Below, piece by piece: positions 17,941 through 30,610 of a stretch of DNA of 64,000 bases. Numbering within the stretch: the first letter of the stretch is position 1; each line of letters begins with the position of its first letter. This stretch comes from Hirudo medicinalis (Eukaryota > Annelida > Clitellata > Hirudinida > Hirudinidae). Where the stretch lies: NCBI GenBank assembly GCA_011800805.1, contig MPNW01000008.1:123406-187405 (forward strand). Reading direction: 5' to 3'. A program made the position numbers and the translations under genes. A model generated the notes under the pieces. The model saw only the letters and a program-made list of their open reading frames with translations, was not told the origin of the DNA and ran no database searches.

Positions 17941-19324
17941 TTATGAATCTTTCAGGCATCTCTGGACAAGATCCTTGAGCTTGTGGTTCTCCATTGCTGC
18001 AGCTGTTCTCTCCTTGTCTTGGATCTGTTTGCTGACTAATGTAATGACAAGAAAACCAAGACCTTAGTAGTTGGCTGCACTTTACAATTTTTTACTTATT
18101 CTAGCAATTGCTATAGTAATGGCCTGCACAGTAACAACCAAGTATGTAAATTGATACATGCCTGACCTCAGCATTGAATTGCACGACGCTTGAGTGCCAC
18201 CCAAACTAAGTCAAAGTCTTAACAAAAATCAATAAACAAGGTAAATTATAAAACTTGAGTATGTAAGACCCAATAGTGAATGACACCTACTCTCTTTATC
18301 TGTTACATGGCTCCCTTCCTTAACTCTCACATTGATCTAGAAGAGTTAAAAGTTAGAATGATGTATGGTGTAAAGATAATTGAATCCTAGATTTGTAGTG
18401 CTAGAATGATCTCCCACCTTGCAATGCTTTGGAAGGCACTCTTTTAGCTTGAACATTAAGCATAAGCCTGTGAGAGTCAAAATAAATCAAAATGTGACAT
18501 CTCTTGATAGATTGAAACCTAAAGCAAATCTTCAATTTATAACAATGATTGGAAGTATTTGGGTCAAGATGCTGTTACCAAATTCTTAAATTAAAAATTT
18601 TAACTAATTTAGATGCTTTAAGACTGAAATCATATTTATTGATAAATTAGACAATTTTCATAATTCCTTGGGTATAGAAAGGTATATCAATTATAGACGC
18701 TCTCACCAATTACTGAGGCTAAATGGCAATTGGGCAATGTGGGTGTGAAAGTAACTTGGATCTCAATGAGTTTTGAAGGTAACGGATGGATTACAATATC
18801 TTCTTCACATATGATTTCCAGATCTTCCAAAGTGCAAAATTTCTCTGGGTCTTTTATACCCTTGCAGAGATCTGAAAATCAAATAATTAATGGTAATCTT
18901 AAAACCAGTTCCACAAATGCAGTTCCACAACAGCCTATCAAGACATTTAGCTCGAAAGTGCTGATCAGGTTAAACAGTCTGGCAGTAATTCTAACATTTT
19001 CAGGGAGAGTGTAGAAATAATGTTTCAATTGAGTGATTCAAGAAAGTGGCTTTTGCGTTAGTTTTATAGTTTTATAGTGTTATCGTTTAAAACTGTATTT
19101 ACTTTCCCACAGTAATTTATGTTATATGGAATGACTTCATACTGCATGTCATGATATAAATATGCACTATATAGTTACATGTACATAAAATTCGTGTGTA
19201 ATGAGTTTAGCCACACAAGCCCTTTATTGAAGTTATAGGCGTGAAGCAAACCGTAAACGGTTTCCACGAGTTGTTGGATCGCATCCGCATCGTATTCGAG
19301 CAGCTTAGAGACGTCAGCAGCCAT
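17941..19324 (-). CDS. CIAO2A: Cytosolic iron-sulfur assembly component 2A-like (FAM96A, MIP18 family)
   Basis: MIP18-family (DUF59) adaptor of the cytosolic Fe-S targeting machinery; the 2A form is linked to IRP1 maturation. Exons on minus, 5' to 3': 19324-19252, 18871-18707, 18467-18418, 18336-18291, 18035-17941; sum 143 codons (142 aa). All five are too small to show as long open frames, but they chain in phase. Seen: ETVYDLCKGIKDPEKF, FTPTLPNCHLASVIG with the conserved Cys, GLCLMFKLKECLP, EGSHVTDKEISKQ and DKERTAAAMENHKL. The pattern GLCL...CLP and AAAMEN fits CIAO2A better than CIAO2B. The N-terminus lacks the longer leader of the human protein. Junctions were chosen because each restores the family sequence. 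Confidence 0.9.
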
Positions 19325-21104
19325 ACAACTTTCGTTACTTCAAATCAAACTCATCTGAGCAGTAAATAGGGCACAAACACCAAGCACTACATTCACGTGA
19401 ACGACGCGAAAATATAAACAAGGTGTGCCAACTAGAATTATATAAGCTGGGCGATCAACTCTATCGCTAGGCTTTTTGACAGCAACCGGTCCAATGAATT
19501 GTTTACAGTCTCACAAGGGGTCCTAGAGAAATTCCCACTGGAATTGGAAAGACACCACCTTCAATAACTGCAAGTCGTCTTGTTAATTGCGGCGCTCACT
19601 GAACACCATCATGAGTACAGGTACAGCTCCTCTTACCCATTCAATCATTGCCGACTATTTTCATCGACATTTCATTTCAAAGATTGAAAAAGTGCGTGAT
19701 AAGGTCGTTATGTACTCCGTCTCCATCTTTTCAGGCCATATTACCCGTCCGTGTCAGTCGATTAGCTTCATATACTCTACGAAACAAAGTGCCTGCTTGA
19801 TTCTATGCCAACCTAGCTCCTGAAAAATATCTGCAATCATTGCACCTATCCTTCGGCTGATTTTAGATTTATGTTCATGCTACGGGATTCTTCATGGCCC
19901 TGGGTCTTTGTATTTAACTCAACGTTAAAGAGCAACAGAAACACAAACTTTATTATAACAACTCTTTGAAACAGAAGAACGCGATTATAACTCAATGGAA
20001 CTTGGAAACCACACGAGAACTCAACGTACCACCACACTCCCCAGAGCCCGTGTGTGTGTGTGTGTGTGTTTAATTAACGTCCATTTCATAACTAGATGTA
20101 TCCCCAGAGCCCTGAAATCAAACCCTTATATACGAAACCAGTCCCATCTGGATCAGTAATGTACCGCACATCGCAACACCTCCCCGTGCAATTGCTCCGA
20201 TCTTCGAGGAAGTGTTATCGGCTCCTCTAGACGAGGATCAGGATCAGGTGTTTGTGTTTGTAAACGCTGAAATTAAGTTATCTATTACGCAACGAATTTG
20301 CTGAAAATATGACATATCAGTACCAGCAAGACCAACTTGGAGACTCTTCAACCTCATTTAGACATGTCTTTCAACTAATTTTAAATAATATATAATAACT
20401 TGACTAATCATTGTAAGTAAAAGCGTTAAATATTCAAATTTGTTTCCACTTCAAGTGGTTGTAAGAGTTTACGAACGTTGATCACAATTAATCCGTTTGA
20501 AATAATAAAACGATGATATCACTATAAATATTAAACATTTTTAATATAAGCAGGTGTACAACGAATGTCCATACGACCACCGTAGCTGTTTTCCAGACAA
20601 AGCTCTAGCAGCATGAATGTGCAGTACAGTGCAAGGGAGAGTGCTCTCAAGATATTTCGAAATTATTGCTTTAAAATCATCCAATTTTTTAATGGGTTCA
20701 CACACTTTTACTTAAACTTGTGATCAGACTCCGCTCAGAATTTATGAGTTGTCAGTTTGTATAAATTGAATTTATGAGGGTGCATGCGTCGGTTTATGAA
20801 TGAATTAGATTCATCAGATCGACCTGCTGGCCGGCAAATGCTGAGCGGTCATTTTCCAAAAGTTTCGGAATAATATTTTAGAGGCACAGTTCGAGAGATT
20901 TGTCGAAGATAATTTAGACCTAATAATAAATAACGATGTAATGACGTTTTAAAATTATTTAATTTGGAAGAATTACCTGACATCGCTTTCTGTAAATTAC
21001 TTTTGTTGAACTATTTAACAATACTCTAAATTTGGATGAGTTTCAATACCTAATTCCAAGTCACTTTTAAGTTTCCTGGATTTGAGCGGGACTGAACAAG
21101 GACG
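19325..21104. other. Intergenic region between CIAO2A-like gene and nicotinic receptor gene
   Basis: About 1.8 kb between divergent start codons. It contains a (GT)n tract at 20050-20069. There are no coding exons I can support; the short open frames near 19600 and 19900 have no recognisable features. It presumably holds the two promoters. Confidence 0.5.
20050..20069. repeat. (GT)n microsatellite
   Basis: Ten GT dinucleotides upstream of the nicotinic receptor gene. Confidence 0.9.
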
Positions 21105-24100
21105 ATGATTCTGACCCTGACATTGGACATGTTTGTGTTAATTCTGTTAAGGAACACTTTAGGAAGCCCCGATTCAAAGAGATTGTACGATGACCTGCTG
21201 AAGAAGAGCGGTTACAACAAACTGATTCGACCAGTAGGAAATAACTCGGACACACTGACCGTGAAGATCGGTTTGAGATTATCTCAGATCATTGATGTAG
21301 TTAGTTTTCAAAGAGTTTCGTTTCGCATCTAACCTGCCCGAATTCTGAAATCATAATTAGGTTAACCTCTTACAGGATGAAAAAAACCAGATCATGACAA
21401 CAAATGTGTGGCTAGACCAGGTTTGTGTTAAATGATAGCATTGCCTACAATGATAAACTTTAGTGGAACAAATTGATTGGTTATGTTACTATAAAATAAT
21501 GACAAGGTACTCATAATCAATTTATTACACCTATAGTTTCGCTAATTTCATAATTTATTAGCAATGGTTCGATTATCGTCTTACTTGGCATGCAGAAGAA
21601 TATGGAGGAGCAGACAGGCTATTTGTTCCCTCAGATGAAATATGGCTGCCCGACATAGTACTCTATAACAGGTCGTATATACATATAAGCACCCTCTAAT
21701 TAGCAATAAAAATAATCCGAAAGGTTTACTAATGCTTAACTTTCCAAAACCTTAACCAAATTCCAAAGTATTTTGTTTGATCGTAGTCAATTATTCATAA
21801 AATGATTTCTTTAAAAAGTTGCTCAATTACCATTTAAGCATAATGTTTTTGTTACCCTGTTATTTTATTGCAGCGCTGACGGAAATTTTACAGTTAAATT
21901 GATGACAAAGGCCACCATTTACTCCAATGGCCTCGTTATGTGGAAACCGCCGGCTGTCTACAAGAGCCTGTGTTTTATTGATGTTGAATTTTTCCCTTTC
22001 GACGAACAGTCTTGCACTCTCAAAATAGGTTCGTGGACCTACGACGGTTATTCGGTTGATATACGGCACAAGGATCTTCCTCTTTCCAACAACCCTTTAG
22101 ACGTGGTCGATCAAGGCATCGACTTGAGCGATTATTGCAAGAGTACAGAATGGGACCTACTGGCAGTCCCCGCTAAGAAATTTGTCAAATATTATCCGTG
22201 CTGCGAAGAGCCCTATCCGGATATTAAGTTTAATATCACTATAAGGTAATGACACTTACTTACATAACAACAGTTTAGAATGTAAGTTAAGATATTTAAC
22301 TTTGTCTTTAAGATATAAAGATTATTAATTTATTTTATTTCTGACAAATTTAATGGTCTCTAGCACAAATTTTCATCTGTAAATGAAATTAAACAATGAA
22401 CAACAAATTAAAGCGATAAAGAGACAACTTCGAGGTGTAGCATATAATCATTCATTTAATGACAAGACGTTTGCTAAGATTATTAATTTAGCAATTATTC
22501 TTAATATTACACAATTATCGTAATATAACAGCTATTATACTTATAGTTAATTTTACAATAATTAACACCGACCAACCGGGTTTCATAGCGCCTTCTTCAA
22601 GAGAAGCTTCCCCTAGTTTTGAAGTTTTATTGTAACTTGCCTCTCTAATCACATCGGATTCATTATCATTTCAATGAAAAGTATAACCAATGGTATCCTA
22701 GAGTAGCCATTAAATTATTTTATAATAATAATTATTATTATTAATTGCGAATGTTGCTTGAGTTATAAGAGCCAAAGTCCATCATCGTATGAATTATTAT
22801 GTTCTCAGGAGAAAAACATTGTTCTACACCGTCAATCTGATCCTGCCATGTGTTGCCATATGTTCTGTGACCTTGCTGGTTTTCTATATTCCAGCCAGTT
22901 CGGGCGAAAAGATAACCATGGGAATAACCATCCTCAACTCTCTCAATATCTTCCTTCTTCTTGTTGCTGAAATAAATCCGCCCACTTCACTGGCCACGCC
23001 CCTCATCGGAAAATACCTTTTGTTCACAATGGTGTTGGTGACGTGCTCCATCATCGTGACGGTTTTTGTGTTGAATATCCACTTCCGTTCGCCATCGACG
23101 CACGTTATGTCTCCATGGATACGGGAATTATTCTTAAATGTCCTTCCGAGGTTGCTCCTCATGAGGCAGGTTGGTTGAGATGATTCTGTCTTGATGACGT
23201 TATTTTTACTTTTACATTAAACTTTAAACTTTAAAATTGAAACCTCATGTATCTGGTCTCCAAAGTTACAAACTTGTCGATGATTTCATAAAAAAAAAAT
23301 CAATATCTTTCACTATATCGCTTTCAATTGATAATATTTTAAGGTCAAAAGGCATTGACCGTCCCAGTTTAGATCGCAAGCAATTCTTTTTTTTAAGAGA
23401 CATTTTATATAACAAAATACCTTAAATCCAGAAAACAAACTAAAATAAAATAACTTAAGGGTCAGCATTTAGGAAGCGCATGCTTCAGTTTTTTATAAGT
23501 TTGAGTTTTGATTAGCATGATTCAGAAAAAAAATCATGAGATATAATTGCAGGCATGGGTGAGAGGATGGGGAGATATTCTAAGATAAGTCTAATTAATC
23601 CACGAATTTCTAAATATCAAATACAAATAATGACTCCGGCTTCGTCGAGATCAATTACAAGCTCACTTCGGATAACTCATTTTAATAAGTAGTCAATGTT
23701 TAAATAACACCAGTAGTCGAAAACAGAATCTTGGCTTGAACCGCTTCAAACATATAATATAACATAACATAACATTTATTTCTGGAGGTTTAAGTAGACT
23801 AATGTCTGTGTGATAAACCACTCCTATTTAATTCAATATCCAAATTTCGATGGTTCTTTTTTAAATATTATAATAGGTCCACCGAATCTGAATATATATT
23901 GTCTCCTCAACAAGCTTGTTCCACAGATTAATTTCTCTCGTGAAGTAAATATTCTTCAGAGTACCCGTTGCTTTCCTACATAGCTTACATTCATCCTTGT
24001 TGTGAAACTGCTTTTGGTGGCCAAAGAAATGTTTAGGCGGTAAATTTTCTCTTCCTGTAATTATCTTGAAAGTTTCTATGAGATCACCTCTGCTTCTCCT

Positions 24101-24530
24101 TATTTCTAGATTTGTTAATTTGCACCTTCTTAATCTCTCCTCACAACTAAAATTTCTTAGACCCCTAATCATCCTTGTTGCTCTTCTCTGCATCCTTTCC
24201 AATGTTTCAATGTCCTTCTTTAAGAGGGAGTTCCATACTTGTATGCAGTACTTCAAATGGGGTCTCACAAATGCCTTATACAACTTTAATGTGATGCTTT
24301 CTGACCACTGTCGTCTTTATCATACGTAATGCCCTCTCTAATTTGCTCTCTTACCAGCTTCTGCTCATTGTTTCGTTGATTTTCAGTCAGTTATCAGAAG
24401 ACCCATCTTGCGTCAGTTGAAGACCCACCCGTTAACATTAAACCGAGAACCAAGGCGTCTCTGACGCTATGCTTATGGCGCCATATTATTATTATTATTA
24501 TTGTTGTTGTTGTTGTTGTCGTCGTCGTCG

Positions 24531-24576
<46 letters not shown>

Positions 24577-26105
24577 TATTATTTTTATTATTATTATTAT
24601 TTTCCACTCTTGTGCACAATCACTCCTACATCTCTTTCTTGTTCTGACAGGTTTAACACTTGTCGCCCAAATTCATATTCTACCATCCTATTTCTACTCT
24701 GAGCACCAAGTTCGCATTAAATAGCATCTGCCATTCCTGTGACCACTTATATAATTTATTTAAATCTGCCCGAAATTCATCGACATTCATTTTTTACTAA
24801 CTTTCCTGTTGCTTTTTGTGTCATCTGCGAATTTAGATATTTTAGATGATATTCCACCATCAAGATCATTAATGCAGACACAACAAATTATTTGCTACTT
24901 CTTTGATGGCTCTGTTCAGAATACACCGAAGCAGTGTGCCTCTTGCTTTGCGTGAGTCCAGCTTCCCTTTATCGATCGCTTGTCATCGTCTTCTTGGACC
25001 TTAATCTTCTATGCACTGAATTTCCATGTTGGTATGATTTAAGCGCTTTTTAAGAGTTTATCAAATATATGCTCTTCTATGTGCAAGCGCTTTCCAAAGG
25101 AAAGCTGAGATGGCGTACCTGCTTTCCTTCATTGGCTGATCTTTTTTGTGTATTATTTTATGGGGTTGTGCTGATCAAAATAAGTTTGACATAAACTAAC
25201 TCCTTTTTAATCACTATGAACAAATTTTAAGTTAAGGCAAGCTAGCCATTTAAGTGAACAATTAATGTGGAATGTTAATATTTTAAGTTAGCTATTTGTA
25301 AACATTCCCGTTAAGCAGGTTCAGACGAAGATATTAAAAGTCAATGTGAGGACGGAATTCGGAAGCGAATATAGAGATTCATTTCATCTAAGCGCCGGAG
25401 AAAACATTTTCAACCAATCCAGGCGTCAAACCGAATCTCACTCCAAAATCGAAAAAGTCGATAGAGGCATCGGTTTTGAACGCATAACTAGAGAATTGTC
25501 TCGTAAGTTTCTTTTCAATAAATGCTCATTTATTAATATTATTCATTATATAATAAATATTCCTATCAAGTTGAAATTGCTCCGAATATATGTTATATTT
25601 ATCGAAGCTTTCCAAGATTTCTATTTCCAGCGAGTAGATTTGCCACCATAGTAACTCCATCAAGACCTGGCCTATTCGCTTCACCGCAGCAAGATATTGG
25701 AAATAACTCTTTCCAATCGCTTCCGTCGTTTGGTATTTCCTGCCAGCAACCACTCGTGGAAAATGCTATGCTCGGCGTCAATTTCATTTCAGACCACGTA
25801 AAGCAACAGGATGATTTTCAACGGGTAAACATTTGCGGTACATAATGTGGAAATTCTAGGGTCTTTTGCTGTATTTGTTAATTGAATGTTAATGCATTAT
25901 TTTAAAATTCACTATCATTGAAAACTATAACAGGACTGCATTTCTACAGATAAAACACGACTGGCAATATGTTGCAATGGTTCTTGATAGACTTTTCCTG
26001 TGGGTTTTCACAGCTGCATGTCTGGTCGGAACATTCGGCATAATAGTTCAAGCTCCAACTCTCTACGACTACAGAACTCCCCTATTTACGTCAAGATGCA
26101 CTTAA
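21105..26105 (+). CDS. Nicotinic acetylcholine receptor alpha subunit, alpha7-like, with polar pore substitutions
   Basis: Pentameric ligand-gated cation channel subunit of the plasma membrane. Exons: 21105-21299, 21376-21420, 21562-21671, 21874-22245, 22809-23169, 25319-25502, 25631-25824, 25951-26105; about 538 aa. The 45- and 110-bp exons match alpha7 gene structure. Signal peptide ([15 protein letters not shown]), loop D VWLDQQW, loop [10 protein letters not shown], Cys-loop C150-C164 (13 residues between), loop B GSWTYDG and loop [12 protein letters not shown] with the vicinal Cys226-Cys227 of an alpha subunit. M1-M3 lie in exon 5; the intracellular loop spans exons 6-7; M4 is in exon 8. 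M2 reads [19 protein letters not shown]: Glu at -1' and 20' predict cation selectivity, but the conserved Leu at 9' is Asn (residue 284) and 12' is Asn (287). Intron 5 holds a LINE copy. Confidence 0.93.
23860..24960 (-). mobile_element. Degraded LINE (CR1-like reverse transcriptase) in nAChR intron 5
   Basis: On the minus strand, broken frames give [20 protein letters not shown] (RT active-site FADD) near 24800-24870, [11 protein letters not shown] near 24740, and then an intact 140-codon frame 24283-23861 with [45 protein letters not shown] and [12 protein letters not shown]. These are the thumb and C-terminal blocks of a CR1/L2-type ORF2. A compound triplet tract interrupts it at 24485-24600. 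It lies antisense to the host gene. Confidence 0.8.
24485..24600. repeat. Compound trinucleotide microsatellite
   Basis: Successive runs of (ATT/TTA)n, (TTG)n, (TCG)n, (TCA)n and again (TTA)n. Each block differs by one base from the next, as expected of a microsatellite evolving by point mutation and slippage. It generates homopolymer frames that are not genes. Confidence 0.9.
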
Positions 26106-26435
26106 ATTTGGAAGTCAAATTATGAATCGAATCTTAACGTTCGTCAATGGTTTCAATCGTGATTTTACGAATAAAATATTAACTTATTTTGAAGACAAAA
26201 TAAAACTCGTCACCTATACTACAAAAATGTATTTTACATATTAATTAAAGATGTTCTTAGTTGAAATGTGAAAAGGTTGGTATGCTAGATATAAATAGGT
26301 ATAATAACACATTTTATTTTATGGAGCGCTGCAAATTAGATATGTTTTAAAAAGATATGTTTCGACTGACCGTATGACACATTTGGCGGTATCTCGAAAT
26401 TAGTTCTGCCGGCATATAATTGGGTTTTGTTTTGA
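26106..26435. other. Spacer between nAChR and STN1
   Basis: AT-rich 330 bp, with the receptor 3' UTR and the STN1 promoter expected here. An aataaa hexamer lies near 26172 and another (aataaaa) near 26196. Nothing else is recognised. Confidence 0.5.
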
Positions 26436-29232
26436 ATGGATATTCAATGCGAAGCTGGATTGGAGGGCGATTTGGTTTGCTTTGTTAAAAAGTTCACCAT
26501 TTATAATGCGATGCTTTTTATAAGAGATCTCCATCGAATTACGAAATGGAGAGGTTGAATTTGTTGTGTTTTTGTGAAATCGAATATCAGATAAGCCAAA
26601 GAATCTTAAAATCTTAAAATACATGCATTCGAAAGACAATGGTGTCATAATAACAAGTAATAAAAATTATTTGCTAACATCTGCTCAGGGATCTGCATAT
26701 AAATGACTGATTATTTGTGATTGAATGCTGTATATTTTGCAGGCATCTTGTTCCACAAATTTCTGCCTGTCAAACGTTTTACGGTTATAGGGATTGTCAC
26801 TAGTGTATGTAGAAGAGAAAAAGTTATGTTTTTGAAAGGTCTGCATCAAATACCATTATTTTCAATATTTTTGTGCTTCAATTGTCACTTTTTATTCCAT
26901 TTTCAGTTGATGATGGCACAGCCTCCATTCAGTGTGTCTTCTTTCTCGAAGATTACAGGAGAGAACATATAAATGAACACAAGTGGACAGGTTGGTCACT
27001 TGCATTATCTCCTTTTCATTTTGAGTTATGTTGTGTTTCAAAATTTAAAAAACAAAACATTCTTAAATTGATTTGATCTACATTTTAAAAGCTACTGGTG
27101 AGATGCTATATATGCTTACAAACTTTCCAGTGCATTAAGTGTTTTGTACTTTAGTGTTTTAAACTTAAAGTCACCAACGTTTTTGTTATTGTTTTCATAG
27201 TTCAACTTCCTAAAGGTTGGACTTTAACAACTATCTAAACTATTAAATTTCAGAGGACTTCAAGCAGAAGAAATGCCTAAGGTCAATGGTGGAGAGATTA
27301 AATACATCCATGATATCTGGAGGTCATGCAAAGGAAGTAGAATTGGGGTCACTCATTCACCTGAGAGGAGACTTGAGACATTCCAATGGCCAAGCAGAAC
27401 TCATTTGCAAAAAATTTAGTATGTTGGACATTTCTGTGGATGGCTAAAATATTAGTTAAGACAAGTACTGTTTAAATTATGTTCTGGTATCACCAAACCT
27501 ATGCTGCATATGTTTGAAATATTCTGCCAGCTTATAAATGACTTGAAAACCCTCTTTCTCGACTCTAGAAGAGATGCTGGACAGAGTACCCATAACACCA
27601 ACAGTGCCATGCAAATATTATTATTATTATTGTTGTTATTTTACTGCTGTTGTTATTATTTTTTAACCATTTATTTTCTGGACCGTAAAATAATCACAAT
27701 AAAGATAAAACTTGATCCAAATATTTAAAGTCTTCCGTCACGGCTCAAGACGACCACAAAATTTTATTGCGCTACTTGATTTAATTTTCCTCGGCAGGGG
27801 AGCTCGATCCAAATGATGAAGCATTGTACAAACTGCTAAGATTGCAGCTTTACAAGAGAATATATGATGTAAAATTTAACTGGTATCAGCTCTTCCTGGA
27901 GTTTTTTAAGGCAGGTTCTAAAATTACTTATTTTTTTTGGCTGGTTTATTTGTATTTATGGAAATGAATTATTCAACAATTCAGGGTTATTCATGTTTTT
28001 TTACTTAGTCGGTAAAGAGTAACGTTAGGCCAAATGCCAGAAAAAAATTTAAGGCAGAAAGTAGGATCATGAAGATGTTAAAAGTCATTGAATGACTGCT
28101 TAGTTAAAATGGTAGAGGCTTCATTGAAGCTTAATCATATTGCAGGAAATTAAGTGAGTATTAAAGCAATAATTTTGTCCTATTACAAATCAGGGAAACC
28201 CTGGGATCTGGGCAGTGAGATTTCTTCGCAAAAGGAAGCAGTCTTGCTTCACTAAACAAGATCTTGTCAATCTCAAATCAAAAGTCCTCGACGAATCCGT
28301 GAGCACTACATGCTTGGGCCACTTTTTTTTAATAATACTTATTCTATAAATGTTCGCTTTGTGCCAAGCTATTACTGAATAGAAGTGTCCAATAGTTCAA
28401 TATTGCATGGCAATTATTACTCTTGATTCGATCTCCTTCAGCTCATTGATGTAGCACTCAAGGACATGAGACATGCTGGCTTTATGTATAAGAAGGAGGG
28501 AACAGCATCCATCTTTCAGGTTATTACTATGTTATTGATATGTATGATCGTTACAAAATTTATATGATTTGCTGTCAATTTCTTTGTTGCTGGGATTTTT
28601 TGTATTGATATAGTATTTTATGGCCAGATTGTTGAATGTGACAAGGAGCTACAAGAGCTTGTCTTCAATTTTTTGCAAGAAGAATCAGAGAAAAGTTTGA
28701 ATTCTGTTGCGAATCATTATGATTGTGCCATCCTTTCTTTTATTAATATGTGTTACATTAATATTGTTATGTTAATTATGTTATGTGTATTATTAGGGTA
28801 ATTTATATTTTGGTATTATGAATGGATTAAAATTGTTCTTGAATATTTGAGGTCATCCATGATGTCTTGAAAGGGCTTTTAGATATATTAAACCTCTTTG
28901 CTGCATAGAACGTTTAAGCAATAAATCAGGGGAGTCGACCTACTATTTGAAATTAACCAACATTTTATTACTTATAGACAGTGTGTTTACTCAATGTAGA
29001 TGATATTGCACAAGTTATTAATCAGCTTGTTAATCTTCAATATATCGGTTAATGTTACTTAAAGTAATTTGAAAACACAGCAGACGGCACCAGTGCGAAG
29101 AGCGTGTATACTCACATGAAGCCGGAATTTCCTGACATTGGCTTGGATCACGTCAATCTTTGTCTCAAAGTTTTGGATTGTAGAAGTGACGTTTGTGCCA
29201 CAGGAGATAAAGGACACTTTAGAGTAGTGTAG
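26436..29232 (+). CDS. STN1: CST complex subunit STN1 (OBFC1)
   Basis: OB-fold protein of the CTC1-STN1-TEN1 complex, which promotes C-strand fill-in at telomeres and restart of DNA synthesis. Exons: 26436-26553, 26743-26838, 26907-26990, 27254-27418, 27798-about 27910, 28194-28298, 28442-28519, 28628-about 28705, 28978-29047, 29081-29232; about 350 aa (human 368). OB fold: KRFTVIGIVTSVCRRE, VDDGTASIQCVFF, LGSLIHLRGDLR. Then RELDPNDEALYKLLR with LYKRIYDVKF matches the post-OB segment. Winged helix 1: LKDMRHAGFMYKKEG, SIFQIVECDKELQELV. Winged helix 2: DDIAQVINQLVNLQYI, ending LKVLDCRSDVCATGDKGHF. Two junctions are unsure: exon 5/6 needs either a GC donor at 27911 or an acceptor 22 bp downstream; the exon 8 donor is weak. 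Confidence 0.85.
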
Positions 29233-29461
29233 AAACTATGGACTTTATGTTGCTGGCTGAAAGAGTGTTTGATTAATTCTCCAGGAATAAGTATCACAAA
29301 CTTTAGTCTTAAATACTGGAAATTCTTCGAATTAAAATATTATTCATGACTTTGACTACATAATTATCGTTATTAACTTCGTCAGTGTCAGCGTATTATC
29401 GCTCATATTAGACGTCAACATTTACTCGATTGCGAGCGTTCGTTTAGTAGTGAAGTAAGAA

Positions 29462-30610
29462 ATGCTGTTGGGCAGTAAAGTGTTGTCTTTCGGGGATGTC
29501 GCATTTGGGAGGTGCAATTTGTTTTGCAGGACCTATGCCAGACAAATAGAAAAAGGTGACCAAATTGTGTTTCCGCACGCTCGTAGTCTGACAAAATGTC
29601 AAGCTTATGTTCTGCGGGAAAACTCAATATATAGGAATTTTTTGCTATTGACAAGAAGAGTTGACGTAAAATTACACGTCCAGTAGCTCAATACTGTTGA
29701 ATTGCCAAACTGATTAGGAAATAAATGTGATGAACTTAAGGAGCAGTTACCAGCTGTGTTAATCATTTGTGTTTAAACCATTTACCAGGGAGATTGCAGC
29801 ATAGGAAGCAAAGAGAGCCCAATCTATTTGATAACCTAACTGAATTCGAAAAGCAAAACCTTTTGACAACAGCTGAAGAAACAGAAAATCTACAAGAAAA
29901 ATTGAGATCTACTTTGAAAGCAAAGATGACTCTTGAAGAAAGACTGAGGTACAGCACTTTGCACTAACTCTGAAAGTTTGTTTATCTTAAATATTCTAAC
30001 AAGATTATCATTGTTTTCTTTAATAAGAGCTCAGCAAGGTGCAAAGGAATGGCTGAAAATGAAGATCATTGAACGAAAACACTTCAAGAAAGAACAAGAA
30101 ATAAATTTGCTGACCTATGATGCCAAAGAACAAATCAGATACTTGAATGGAGAATATCCAGAGGAGTGGACACCAGAAAGGATTTCAAAGAGCTTTCCGA
30201 TCAGTGTTGAAGGAGTAAGAAAGGTAACGGAAACACATTGCTTGATCTCATCATAAAATCATTGGCTAGAATTGTTTTCTCATCCCCAGCTTCTGAAGTC
30301 CAAATGCCGTGTAACTACCCTAGAACAAGTTCAGAATCATGACAAAAATGTCATTAAACATTGGGAGCAACTTGACAAAGCAATGGCCTCAAAAATAACA
30401 TCAAGGTACCTCCCTTCATCCAAAGGAAATTCACCAAGTAAGGAGGTCATCCATAGGCTGGCTGGAGTGAATCCAAATCTCCCTGGCCCTGCCAGACTGT
30501 CAGAAAAGTACAAAGTAGAGCAACGGGATGATTTCGATATCCCAAAAGGAAAGTTTGAATCAGTCATCACAAGACACTTGAAATTGGGAAAGATGAAACC
30601 AAATAAATAA
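29462..30610 (+). CDS. NGRN: Neugrin, mitochondrial
   Basis: In mammals neugrin belongs to a mitochondrial module with RPUSD4 and others that supports 16S rRNA and intramitochondrial translation. Exons: 29462-29555, 29789-29948, 30028-30223, 30290-30610; sum 257 codons (256 aa). The N-terminus is basic and lacks acidic residues around RCNLFCRTYARQ, a plausible import signal. The family core is clear: EQIRYLNGEYPEEWTPERIS followed by FPISVEGVRKLLKSK, the helix-turn-helix-like segment shared by neugrin proteins. A Lys-rich coiled stretch precedes it. The start is 230 bp after the STN1 stop on the same strand, and the gene is convergent with the DNAJC17-like gene. Confidence 0.9.

Noticed and set aside
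22884..23162. 92-codon minus frame inside the nicotinic receptor M1-M3 exon
   Set aside because: Shadow of the strongly supported plus-strand exon.
24394..24702. Poly-Met/Thr/Ile and poly-His/Tyr frames on both strands
   Set aside because: They are translations of the compound triplet microsatellite.
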